This document shows, piece by piece, positions 45,286 through 53,376 of a stretch of 64,000 nucleotides of DNA. The translations under genes and the position numbers were made by a program. Under the pieces are notes generated by a model. That model was not told the DNA's origin. It searched no databases and saw only the letters and a program-made list of their open reading frames with translations. Position 1 is the stretch's first letter, and each line of letters starts with the position of its first letter. Origin of the DNA: Dysgonomonas sp. ZJ279 (GTDB lineage: Bacteria > Bacteroidota > Bacteroidia > Bacteroidales > Dysgonomonadaceae); NCBI RefSeq assembly GCF_011039205.1, contig NZ_JAAKEL010000003.1:248001-312000 (forward strand), given 5' to 3'.

Positions 45286-46443
45286 ATGAAAAGTATTTTC
45301 AAGAAAGTCTTATTTGCAAATATGTTTGCATTGGCTTCATTCAGCGTATATGCACAAGATATAAACCCTATCATTACGGCAGTACCTTCACTGTCAATTG
45401 CTCCCGATGCTAGAGCCGGTGGTATGGGGGACGCAGGGGTTGCAACGGCTCCTGATGTTTATTCGCAACATTGGAATCCTGCAAAGTATGCGTTCGCTCA
45501 GAGTAAAGCAGGTTTCGGATTATCATATACTCCATGGTTGAGAAAAATAGTAAACGATATTGCCTTGCTGTATGCAGTCGGTTATTACAAATTAGGAAAT
45601 GAAGATAATCAGGCATTGAGTGCTTCGGTTCGCTATTTTACTATTGGCGATGTAAATATTACAGATGCACATGGTATTTTAGGTAATACTATAGCTCCAT
45701 ACGAAATGGCTTTCGATTTAGGTTACTCCCGTAAATTATCAGAAACATTCTCAGGATCGGTGACTGTACGTTATATACGTGCCGACTATTCGGGTGCTGA
45801 TGAAGAAGGAGCTCCCGGTAGTACATTTGCTGCGGATATAGCCGGATACAACGAGTCTTATATAAATATAGGGCAATCGGAAAGCTTACTTAGTTTCGGT
45901 TTTAATATTTCTAATATCGGAGGTAAAATTTCGAGTAATGAAGGAATAACAAACAATTTTATTCCTACCAATCTGCGAATAGGTACATCGTTGATGTATC
46001 CTATGAATGAGGTTAGTACCTTGTCTCTAAGTCTTGATTTGAATAAACTACTGGTGCCTACACCTCCGGTTAAAGGAGATATGACTACGGAAGAATTTGA
46101 AGCGGCACGTCGGGAATACTTTGATAGAAGTCCTATTTCCGGTATTTTCAGATCGTTTGGAGACGCTCCCGGTGGATTTTCCGAAGAACTTAAAGAAATA
46201 ATGTGGTCGATAGGTGCTGAATATGACTATGATAGTAAGTTTAGAGTACGTACAGGGTACTTCCACGAAAACGAAATGAAAGGTAATCGTAGATATATGA
46301 CTTTTGGGGTGGGATTCAAAATGAGTGCCTTCCAACTAGATGCTGCTTATCTTGCATCAACAGCAAAAGCAAGTCCATTGGATCAAACACTTCGTTTCTC
46401 TCTTGCATTTGATATCGATGCAATGCAAGGCTTATTTAAATAA
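45286..46443 (+). CDS. porV: PorV-like type IX secretion system outer-membrane protein
   Basis: PorV is an outer-membrane beta-barrel that shuttles T9SS cargo from the translocon to the attachment machinery. The 385-residue protein has a signal peptide (about 1-23, ending SVYAQD). The mature N-terminus reads INPIITAVPSLSIAPDARAG, then GMGDAGVATAPDVYSQHWNP, strongly like the PorV/LptO family (FadL-like fold), with an overall beta-barrel character. Length (about 390) fits. The T9SS partner genes porU, porK-N and sov are not in the window. Whether this organism has the whole system is inferred. Confidence 0.88.
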   Translation: MKSIFKKVLFANMFALASFSVYAQDINPIITAVPSLSIAPDARAGGMGDAGVATAPDVYSQHWNPAKYAFAQSKAGFGLSYTPWLRKIVNDIALLYAVGYYKLGNEDNQALSASVRYFTIGDVNITDAHGILGNTIAPYEMAFDLGYSRKLSETFSGSVTVRYIRADYSGADEEGAPGSTFAADIAGYNESYINIGQSESLLSFGFNISNIGGKISSNEGITNNFIPTNLRIGTSLMYPMNEVSTLSLSLDLNKLLVPTPPVKGDMTTEEFEAARREYFDRSPISGIFRSFGDAPGGFSEELKEIMWSIGAEYDYDSKFRVRTGYFHENEMKGNRRYMTFGVGFKMSAFQLDAAYLASTAKASPLDQTLRFSLAFDIDAMQGLFK

Positions 46444-46455
46444 TTAATCTGAATA

Positions 46456-46935
46456 ATGAAAATACGTGTTGGGTTTGGCTATGATGTACATCGCCTTGCA
46501 GATAATCGTGATTTATGGTTAGGTGGTATTAAGATTGATCACCCACAAGGTCTGATAGGGCATTCTGATGCCGATGTGCTTATTCATGCAATATGCGATG
46601 CATTGTTAGGTGCAGCCAACTTGAGAGATATAGGCTTTCACTTTCCTGATAATGCAGGGGAGTACAAAGATATCGATAGCAAGATATTACTGAAAAGAAC
46701 ATTAGAGGTTATCACCGAGAAAGGATACAAAATAGGTAATATTGATGCTACAATTTGTGCCGAAAGACCTAAGATTAATCCTCATATTCCCGATATGCAA
46801 AAAGTAATGGCTGATATACTCCAAATATCGGTCGACGATCTTTCAATAAAAGCAACCACATCCGAAAAAATGGGATTTGTTGGGCGTGAAGAAGGATTTT
46901 CGGCTTATGCCGTGGCTTTAATTGAGTCGAAATAA
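46456..46935 (+). CDS. ispF: 2-C-methyl-D-erythritol 2,4-cyclodiphosphate synthase
   Basis: IspF forms the cyclic diphosphate intermediate of the MEP (non-mevalonate) isoprenoid pathway. The 159-residue protein has the typical start RVGFGYDVHRL (Asp10 and His12 as zinc ligands), GHSDADVLIHAICDALLGA with a further zinc His, and the C-terminal TTSEKMGFVGREEG. Length is normal. It follows porV by 12 bases and precedes mnmD by 19, so they may be co-transcribed. A functional link to PorV is not obvious. Confidence 0.96.
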   Translation: MKIRVGFGYDVHRLADNRDLWLGGIKIDHPQGLIGHSDADVLIHAICDALLGAANLRDIGFHFPDNAGEYKDIDSKILLKRTLEVITEKGYKIGNIDATICAERPKINPHIPDMQKVMADILQISVDDLSIKATTSEKMGFVGREEGFSAYAVALIESK

Positions 46936-46954
46936 TATAACAAATATAAATAAA

Positions 46955-47629
46955 ATGAGTGTGAAACGCCAGATAGAGCTTACAGCCGATGGTTCTCACA
47001 CTCTTTTTGTACCAGAACTCGACGAACACTATCATTCTGTAAATGGTGCGATACAAGAGTCTAAGCATGTCTTTATAGATACAGGTTTACATCATTGTCA
47101 AAAGAATGATGTTCATGTTTTCGAAGTAGGATTTGGCACAGGGCTGAATGCATTTCTTACACTGTTAGATAGTCAGAAGTCTGGGAAGACAATTCATTAT
47201 ACTGCGATAGAAGCTTATCCATTATCTCTTTCTATCATCAATCAATTAAATTATGCACAATCTCATTCTTTATCCGATCGGATGAGTTATGAAAAGATGC
47301 ATTCCATCGATTGGGGGCTAGAAGCACAAATAGTACCAAATTATTATCTGAAGAAGATAGAGGCTGATTTCACTCAATTTGATTTCACCCAGATAAATAA
47401 AATTGATCTGATATATTTCGATGCATTTGCACCCGACAAGCAAGCCGATATGTGGACGCAGCATTTATTCGATAAACTTTATGGAATCTTGAACAATGAC
47501 GGTATTTTAGTGACTTACTGTGCTAAAGGAATTGTCAGACGGATGATGCAACAAGCCGGATTTACGACCGAGCGCTTACCCGGACCACCCGGAAAGAGAG
47601 AGATGTTGCGTGCTACCAAACATCTGTAA
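46955..47629 (+). CDS. mnmD: tRNA (mnm5s2U34) methyltransferase, MnmD-type
   Basis: It catalyses the final methylation of 5-aminomethyl-2-thiouridine to mnm5s2U at the tRNA wobble position. The start is set at the ATG at 46955; an upstream in-frame TTG overlaps the ispF end and is less likely. The 224-residue protein matches the MTase part of MnmC without the oxidase half. Motifs are FEVGFGTGLNAFLTL (SAM-binding), DLIYFDAFAPDKQADMW (catalytic region), LVTYCAKGIVRRMMQQAGF, and PGPPGKREMLRA at the end. Confidence 0.9.
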   Translation: MSVKRQIELTADGSHTLFVPELDEHYHSVNGAIQESKHVFIDTGLHHCQKNDVHVFEVGFGTGLNAFLTLLDSQKSGKTIHYTAIEAYPLSLSIINQLNYAQSHSLSDRMSYEKMHSIDWGLEAQIVPNYYLKKIEADFTQFDFTQINKIDLIYFDAFAPDKQADMWTQHLFDKLYGILNNDGILVTYCAKGIVRRMMQQAGFTTERLPGPPGKREMLRATKHL

Positions 47630-47645
47630 ATTGACGAAGATTGTC

Positions 47646-47653
47646 TATCTTTG
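47646..47653 (+). promoter_or_regulatory. Promoter -7 box for the tRNA-dihydrouridine synthase
   Basis: TATCTTTG lies 28 bases before the ATG at 47681, which supports that start over upstream in-frame TTG codons. Confidence 0.6.
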
Positions 47654-47680
47654 TATCTCTTTTTTAGAAACAAACTCTCA

Positions 47681-48664
47681 ATGAAAATAGGTAATATAGA
47701 ATTTTGCGATAATCCCGTATTTCTGGCACCGATGGAAGATGTCACCGATTTGGGATTTCGACTTATGTGTAAACAATTTGGGGTAGACATGGTCTATACT
47801 GAATTTGTATCGAGCGATGCTCTTATACGTCGTGTAAACAAAACAGAAGCAAAGCTTGCTATCAGCGACAAAGAACGACCTGTGGCTATTCAGATATATG
47901 GTCGGGAAGTAGATGCTATGGTCGAAGCAGCAAAGATTTGCGAAGAATATAACCCCAATATACTAGATATAAACTTTGGCTGCCCTGTGAAGAAGGTGGC
48001 AGGTAAAGGCGCAGGTTCGGGAATGATGAAAACTCCTGATTTGATGGTCGATATAGTTCGGGAAGTAGTTAAGGCTGTAAACTTGCCTGTTACTGTAAAA
48101 ACCCGCTTGGGTTGGGATAACGATTCCAGAATAATTGTTGATCTGGCAGAAGAACTGCAAGATGTAGGTATTCAAGCGTTGACTATTCACGGTCGTACAC
48201 GTGCACAGATGTATACAGGTCAGGCTGACTGGACGCTTATAGGGGCAGTAAAGAATAATCCACGTATGCATATTCCTATAATAGGTAATGGTGATGTAAC
48301 CACACCCGAAATCTGTAAGCAGCGTTTCGATGAAACAGGAGTTGATGCAGTAATGATAGGGCGTGGGAGTATTGGTAGTCCATGGATTTTTGAAGAAGTA
48401 AAGCACTTTCTAAAGACCGGTGAACATCTGCCTAAAAAAACTTTTACAGCCTATGTAGAAGTTTTGAAACAACTTATTCGTGAAAACGTAGCTCATTCGG
48501 GCGAGCGAGGTGGTATATTGCATAGTCGTCGTCATTTAGCCATCAGTTCTATATTCAGAGGAATACCCGATTTCAAAAAAATACGTGTTGCTATGCTCAG
48601 AGCAGATAGTGTAGAAGAAATATTTTCGATAATGGATGATATTCCTAACCAGTTCGACGTATAA
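47681..48664 (+). CDS. dusB: tRNA-dihydrouridine synthase (DusB type)
   Basis: It reduces specific uridines in tRNA to dihydrouridine with FMN and NADPH. The start ATG at 47681 gives 327 residues and is supported by a promoter box. The TIM-barrel motifs are FLAPMEDVTDLGFRLMCK, ILDINFGCPVKKVAGKGAGS (catalytic Cys), VTVKTRLGWD, LTIHGRTRAQMYTG and VMIGRGSIGSPWIF. Together these place it in the DusB/NifR3 group. The start is separated from the preceding mnmD by about 50 bases. Confidence 0.94.
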   Translation: MKIGNIEFCDNPVFLAPMEDVTDLGFRLMCKQFGVDMVYTEFVSSDALIRRVNKTEAKLAISDKERPVAIQIYGREVDAMVEAAKICEEYNPNILDINFGCPVKKVAGKGAGSGMMKTPDLMVDIVREVVKAVNLPVTVKTRLGWDNDSRIIVDLAEELQDVGIQALTIHGRTRAQMYTGQADWTLIGAVKNNPRMHIPIIGNGDVTTPEICKQRFDETGVDAVMIGRGSIGSPWIFEEVKHFLKTGEHLPKKTFTAYVEVLKQLIRENVAHSGERGGILHSRRHLAISSIFRGIPDFKKIRVAMLRADSVEEIFSIMDDIPNQFDV

Positions 48665-48670
48665 TTTTCT

Positions 48671-48678
48671 TATTTTTG
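48671..48678 (+). promoter_or_regulatory. Promoter -7 box for cysS
   Basis: TATTTTTG matches the consensus, 28 bases before the cysS ATG. Confidence 0.5.
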
Positions 48679-48705
48679 TATTCTTATAATAACGACTTTT
48701 AAAAC

Positions 48706-50181
48706 ATGGATCAGAAGCTAGCTATCTACAACACATTAACTCGTCAAAAAGAAGTTTTCGAACCACTTCATGCTCCTCACGTGGGGATGTATGTTTGTGG
48801 GCCTACTGTATATAGTGATTCACATCTTGGGCACGCTCGTCATGGGGTGACTTTCGATTTGTTATTCAGATATTTGAAGCATATCGGCTATAAAGTGAGA
48901 TATGTAAGAAATATAACAGATGTTGGTCATTTGGAAAATGAAGCTGGTAGCGGAGAAGATAAGATAGCCAAGAAAGCCCGTTTGGAGCAGTTAGAGCCAA
49001 TGGAAGTCGTACAATATTATAGTAACAGGTATCACAAAGTGATGGCTGCATTGAATACATTGTCTCCTTCTATCGAACCTCATGCTTCGGGACATATAAT
49101 AGAACAGATAGCAACTATTAACCGAATATTGGAAAATGGTTATGCTTATGAAAGCAATGGTTCTGTTTATTTTGATGTAGAAAAATATAATAAAGATTAT
49201 AATTATGGTATTTTGTCGCATCGCAATATAGAGGAGATGCTGAATACCACGCGCGAATTGGACGGACAGGATGAGAAGCGCAGCAAAGTAGATTTTGCAC
49301 TTTGGAAAAAAGCTGCACCCGAACATATCATGCGTTGGCCATCACCGTGGAGCGAAGGATTTCCGGGCTGGCATCTCGAATGCTCTACTATGAGTATAAA
49401 ATATCTGGGTAAAGAGTTCGATATACATGGTGGTGGTTTAGACCTTATGTTTCCGCATCATGAATGTGAGATTGCTCAAAATACGGCATCAGAAAAGCAT
49501 CAGGTAGTGAAGTACTGGATGCATAACAATATGATTACGATAAAAGGTCAGAAAATGGCTCGTTCGTTAGGGAATTTTATAACCTTGGAACAGCTTTTTG
49601 CGGGTGACCATGAATTGCTGGAAAAGGCTTATTCGCCGATGGCGGTTCGTTTCTTTATATTGCAAGCACATTACCGCAGTACTGTCGATTTCAGTAATGA
49701 AGCATTGCAAGCTTCCGAAAAAGCATTAAGCAGATTGTTGGATGCTTATTCTAAGATAGATAAAATAGAAGCATCTGCTACTTCAACAGCAGAGGTGAAT
49801 GGATTGCGTGATAAATGTTATCAGGCAATGAATGACGATTTAAATTCGGCAGTTGTAATTTCACACTTGTTCGAAGCAGCCACAATAATAAATTCAGCCT
49901 TTGATAGTAAAGTTTCTTTGACGCAAGACGATCTAAATGAATTGAAATCTATTTTCGATTTGTTCCTATTTGATATTCTGGGTATCATAGATGAAGCAAA
50001 ATCGGGAGTGGGTGATAATTATGAATCTTTCTCTAAAGCTATCGATCTATTGCTTGATATTCGTGCTAAAGCTAAGGCGAATAAAGACTGGGCTACCTCA
50101 GATCAGATCAGAGACGAATTGGCTAAGATCGGTTTTGAGATTAAGGATGGTAAAGATGGAGCGGAGTGGAAGCTAAAATAA
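48706..50181 (+). CDS. cysS: Cysteinyl-tRNA synthetase
   Basis: It charges tRNA-Cys. The 491-residue class Ia synthetase has [16 protein letters not shown] containing the zinc Cys31 and the HIGH-type motif HLGH (40-43). The zinc-binding region follows ([10 protein letters not shown] with Cys; HHECE). The KMSKS-type motif reads KMARS ([11 protein letters not shown]), a common variant in this enzyme. A helical anticodon-binding and C-terminal domain ends the protein. Length is normal. It starts a plus-strand series ending with a beta-barrel gene. Confidence 0.97.
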   Translation: MDQKLAIYNTLTRQKEVFEPLHAPHVGMYVCGPTVYSDSHLGHARHGVTFDLLFRYLKHIGYKVRYVRNITDVGHLENEAGSGEDKIAKKARLEQLEPMEVVQYYSNRYHKVMAALNTLSPSIEPHASGHIIEQIATINRILENGYAYESNGSVYFDVEKYNKDYNYGILSHRNIEEMLNTTRELDGQDEKRSKVDFALWKKAAPEHIMRWPSPWSEGFPGWHLECSTMSIKYLGKEFDIHGGGLDLMFPHHECEIAQNTASEKHQVVKYWMHNNMITIKGQKMARSLGNFITLEQLFAGDHELLEKAYSPMAVRFFILQAHYRSTVDFSNEALQASEKALSRLLDAYSKIDKIEASATSTAEVNGLRDKCYQAMNDDLNSAVVISHLFEAATIINSAFDSKVSLTQDDLNELKSIFDLFLFDILGIIDEAKSGVGDNYESFSKAIDLLLDIRAKAKANKDWATSDQIRDELAKIGFEIKDGKDGAEWKLK

Positions 50182-50229
50182 TGATATAGCTAAAGAGATA
50201 TTATTTATCCCCATCTTATTTTACGATCT

Positions 50230-50928
50230 ATGACAGCGAAAGAAATACAAAAGCAACTCGAATCTTATTCCACACCCGAAAAGAGAGATTTCCTTCCTTA
50301 CTTTTTCAAAACAGGAAAAGGGCAGTATGGCGAGGGGGATAAATTTATTGGTGTTGTAGTGCCCGATTCACGAAAAGTGGCTAAAGTAAATAGAGACATT
50401 TCTTTTGATGAGCTGACAAAGCTTTTGAATAATGAATATCACGAATGTCGTCTTTGCGCATTATTGATTCTTGTCGAACGATTTAAGAAAGCTAAAGAAG
50501 AAGAGCGTAAGGTGATTTTTGATTTTTACCTTTCTCATACGCACCGTATTAATAATTGGGATTTGGTTGATCTTAGTGCTCAATATATTGTAGGCGAATA
50601 TTTAGTGGGTAAAGATCACTCGGTTTTATATAAACTGGCAGATAGTGATTTGCTTTGGGATCAGCGAATTGCCGTACTGTCTACATTTGCTTTTATCGGG
50701 CAAAACGATTTTGAAGATATTTTGGCTTTGTCCGAAAAACTTTTACAACATCCGCACGACCTTATGCATAAGGCAACAGGATGGTTGCTTCGTGAAGCAG
50801 GAAAGAGAGATAAGCAAGTACTTTGCTCTTTTTTAGATAAGCATCATAAAGTAATGCCACGCACAATGTTGCGTTACTCGATAGAGAAACTTACGCCCGA
50901 AGAAAGGGCACACTACATGAAAAAATGA
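50230..50928 (+). CDS. DNA alkylation repair protein (AlkD-like)
   Basis: AlkD-type glycosylases remove N3- and N7-alkylated bases using a HEAT-like repeat fold without base flipping. The 232-residue protein is all-helical, with family blocks RDFLPYFFKTGKGQYGEGD (close to the AlkD N-terminal KYFKTGKGEYGEGD type), LLNNEYHECRLCALLIL, and HRINNWDLVDLSA (conserved Trp and Asp). DLLWDQRIAVLSTF comes late. Length is normal. Its last four bases overlap the start of the M16 peptidase gene, so translation is coupled. Confidence 0.92.
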   Translation: MTAKEIQKQLESYSTPEKRDFLPYFFKTGKGQYGEGDKFIGVVVPDSRKVAKVNRDISFDELTKLLNNEYHECRLCALLILVERFKKAKEEERKVIFDFYLSHTHRINNWDLVDLSAQYIVGEYLVGKDHSVLYKLADSDLLWDQRIAVLSTFAFIGQNDFEDILALSEKLLQHPHDLMHKATGWLLREAGKRDKQVLCSFLDKHHKVMPRTMLRYSIEKLTPEERAHYMKK

Positions 50929-52148
50929 TAAATTACCATTCACATATATTATCTAATGGATTGCGGATTGTACATAAACCAATGGAAGGAAATGTTTCCT
51001 ATTGCGGTTTTATTGTAAATGCCGGAACACGTGATGAAGAAAGCGACGAATACGGCATGGCTCACTTTGTTGAGCACATGCTGTTTAAAGGGACAAAGAA
51101 AAGGCGTTCGCATCACATTATCAATCGCATGGAGCATGTGGGTGGTGAACTAAACGCATATACCAACAAAGAAGAAACGGTAATCTATTCTATCTTTTTA
51201 GAAGAACATTTCGGACGTGCATCTGAATTGCTGTCTGACTTGGTTTTCCATTCTGAATTTCCTCAAAGTGAGATAGAAAAAGAAGTTGAGGTGATTATAG
51301 ATGAGATTCACTCTTACGAAGACAGTCCTTCGGAACTGATCTTCGATGAGTTTGAAGACCTTGTGTTCAAAGATTCAGATATAGGTCATAACATACTCGG
51401 AGATCCAGACCAATTGATCGGTTTTGATACAACAAAAGCCAAATCGTTTGTAAATAAACACTATATTCCGTCGAATGTTGTTTTCTTCTCTATGGGAAAA
51501 ACAGACTTTAAAAAGATTATTTATTGGGCAGAAAAATACTTGTCAGATCTTACCCCTAGTGAGTATGGTGGTCATCGTTTGACTCCGAAAATAATCTCAC
51601 CCATAAATAAAGCTGATAATAAGGATACATCGCAAGTACATGCTCTTATCGGAGGACGTTCTTACCCTATTCTTGATCCTAAGCGCAGAACTTTGCATCT
51701 GTTGAATAATATTTTGGGTGGACCCGGTATGAATAGCCGATTAAACATAAGCCTTCGCGAAAAGAGAGGTTATGTTTATAATGTTGATTCATCTGCTACG
51801 GCCTATTCTGATACAGGTATACTTTCTATTTATTTTGGCTGCGATAAGAAAAATGCAAACAAATGTATCGATCTTATACATCGTGAACTGAAAAAACTGA
51901 GGGATACCAAACTGACGACATCGCAATTAGCAATAGCTAAAAAGCAATTAATCGGACAGATAGGAGTGTCAAGCGATAATCATGAAAATTTAGCATTAAC
52001 TTTGGGTAAAAGTTTTTTGTACTATAATCATATTAATACACTAGAGGAAACTTTTTCCAGGATAGAAGCTATAACATCTTCTCAGCTACAAGAAGTTGCG
52101 AACGAAATATTCGATGAAAATCGCCTCTTTAGCTTGATATATAATTAA
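50925..52148 (+). CDS. M16 family zinc metallopeptidase (processing peptidase-like)
   Basis: This 407-residue protein has the inverted zinc motif HxxEH at 47-51 (GMAHFVEHMLFKGTKKR). The third ligand is probably Glu in the block EKEVEVIIDEIHSYEDSP. The C-terminal domain contains GGPGMNSRLNISLREKRGYVYNVDSSATAYSD, the R/Y region of the family's C-terminal half (written here only as a landmark: RLNISLREKRG). There is no signal peptide, so it appears cytoplasmic. M16 peptidases degrade small peptides; the substrate is unknown. Confidence 0.9.
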   Translation: MINYHSHILSNGLRIVHKPMEGNVSYCGFIVNAGTRDEESDEYGMAHFVEHMLFKGTKKRRSHHIINRMEHVGGELNAYTNKEETVIYSIFLEEHFGRASELLSDLVFHSEFPQSEIEKEVEVIIDEIHSYEDSPSELIFDEFEDLVFKDSDIGHNILGDPDQLIGFDTTKAKSFVNKHYIPSNVVFFSMGKTDFKKIIYWAEKYLSDLTPSEYGGHRLTPKIISPINKADNKDTSQVHALIGGRSYPILDPKRRTLHLLNNILGGPGMNSRLNISLREKRGYVYNVDSSATAYSDTGILSIYFGCDKKNANKCIDLIHRELKKLRDTKLTTSQLAIAKKQLIGQIGVSSDNHENLALTLGKSFLYYNHINTLEETFSRIEAITSSQLQEVANEIFDENRLFSLIYN

Positions 52149-52154
52149 TTATTC

Positions 52155-52162
52155 TAACTTTG
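52155..52162 (+). promoter_or_regulatory. Promoter -7 box for the small beta-barrel gene
   Basis: TAACTTTG matches the consensus, 20 bases before the ATG at 52182. Confidence 0.55.
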
Positions 52163-52181
52163 CAATTACTATATTGGCCTT

Positions 52182-52892
52182 ATGAAAATAAAATATAAGA
52201 TACTCTTGTTTATGTGCATCTTATTCAGCTACACAAGCCTGAATGCCCAAGGAATAAAAACCCGAAAACTTCGGGGCGATTTTAGATTTGGATTAAATTT
52301 TGCTGAAATGGACATACAAGGTGGTAATATGTATAAACAGCCTAAGATTGGAGTTCAGTTTGGTGGAACTGTGAGCTATAAGGTTCTTGGCGATTTTCAG
52401 TTGCAAACAGGTTTTTTTATAACCAAAAAAGGATTGAAACAGCATGAAAACTCGTATAGTGTAGATCGGAATAGTGGCATAACAACATTAGTCGATCGAA
52501 GAACGTGGGTTGATGCCAATTATGTACAGGTACCCTTTAATGTCGGACTCGAGCATTACTTCACAAATAATTTTGCTTTGAATATTAATGGTGGTATATA
52601 TGTTGCATATGGTTTTAAAGGTCTTAGTAATGTTACAGGAACGATAACAACTATAGCTGGAACACAAACGAATGTAAGTGATGTAAATTCCGGCGATCAG
52701 CAGACTTTCCATTTAACAAGTTTAGGTCAATTAAAAAGGTTCGATTATGGTGCAGGGCTTAGTGTCGGAGCTATATATGATATATATGGAATAACAATGG
52801 GCTATGAGTATGGTCTTCATAATATATCTGCTATAGCCGGAGATGTCCGTAGAAATCGTAACTTTTATATTGGGTTAGGTTTTAGATTCTGA
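52182..52892 (+). CDS. Outer-membrane beta-barrel protein (PorT-like)
   Basis: This 236-residue protein has a signal peptide (about 1-22, ending SLNAQG). The mature part is rich in alternating beta strands and closes with an aromatic residue (FYIGLGFRF), the typical outer-membrane barrel signature. The segment GDFRFGLNFAEMDIQGGN, then GVQFGGTVSYKVLGDFQLQT, resembles the outer-membrane beta-barrel (PorT-like) domain group in Bacteroidetes. Function unknown. It has its own promoter box and a terminator downstream. Confidence 0.82.
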   Translation: MKIKYKILLFMCILFSYTSLNAQGIKTRKLRGDFRFGLNFAEMDIQGGNMYKQPKIGVQFGGTVSYKVLGDFQLQTGFFITKKGLKQHENSYSVDRNSGITTLVDRRTWVDANYVQVPFNVGLEHYFTNNFALNINGGIYVAYGFKGLSNVTGTITTIAGTQTNVSDVNSGDQQTFHLTSLGQLKRFDYGAGLSVGAIYDIYGITMGYEYGLHNISAIAGDVRRNRNFYIGLGFRF

Positions 52893-52918
52893 TATGTATA
52901 CATTTAATATATTTTAAG

Positions 52919-52945
52919 CGGGGACTGTATTACAGTTCCCGTTTT
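52919..52945 (+). terminator. Terminator after the beta-barrel gene
   Basis: A 10-bp stem with one G-T pair (52919-52928 with 52932-52941) is followed by T-rich sequence from 52942. Confidence 0.78.
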
Positions 52946-53001
52946 ATTTTGCAAATTTGTTTCGGGTTGTATATGTGTGCAATGTGAAATAATAGAATGG
53001 T

Positions 53002-53307
53002 ATGGAAAATATTATAAATAAACTGCAAAATGAAGCAGGATTGACAAAAGATCAAGCTGTTAAAGCTATATCTGTCTTCAAAGATTATCTTGATGGAGAA
53101 GGTCTTGATGTTGCATGGAATAAACTATCAAAGGAGAAGCAGGAGAATGTAGTTCAACAAGTAAAAGGATTTTATAATAATGTCTCGGAGCAAACACAGA
53201 ACTATACGGATAAAATAACTGATAAGGTTGATAGCTTTGCTGTTAAAGCGAAGAAAGGTGTGGAGAATTTGGGTAAAATGGCCACAGAACTATTTGAGGA
53301 AAAATAA
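53002..53307 (+). CDS. Small helical protein of unknown function
   Basis: This 101-residue protein has no signal peptide. The N-terminal half, ENIINKLQNEAGLTKDQA, resembles the short helical domains of small DUF families found in stress-related proteins. The C-terminal half (residues about 60-101) is an amphipathic, charged helix (NVSEQTQNYTDKITDKVDSF), coiled-coil-like. I do not recognise the family. Its strong downstream terminator and coherent codon use support a real gene. It might be a cytoplasmic stress or scaffold protein, but that is a guess. Confidence 0.65.
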   Translation: MENIINKLQNEAGLTKDQAVKAISVFKDYLDGEGLDVAWNKLSKEKQENVVQQVKGFYNNVSEQTQNYTDKITDKVDSFAVKAKKGVENLGKMATELFEEK

Positions 53308-53320
53308 AGAATTATCTGAT

Positions 53321-53366
53321 TATACAAAAAGGGTCGGTTTGATATCAAACCGACCCTTTTTGTATA
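53321..53366. terminator. Perfect 46-base palindrome, bidirectional terminator
   Basis: Two 23-base complementary arms (53321-53343 and 53344-53366) contain A/T runs at the ends. It lies between the plus-strand small gene and the minus-strand transpeptidase. Confidence 0.85.
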
Positions 53367-53376
53367 ATAAAGTATT

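Noticed and set aside
47963-48406. 147-codon open frame antisense to dusB
   Set aside because: Cys/Tyr/His-rich with no motif, fully inside a confident gene on the other strand.
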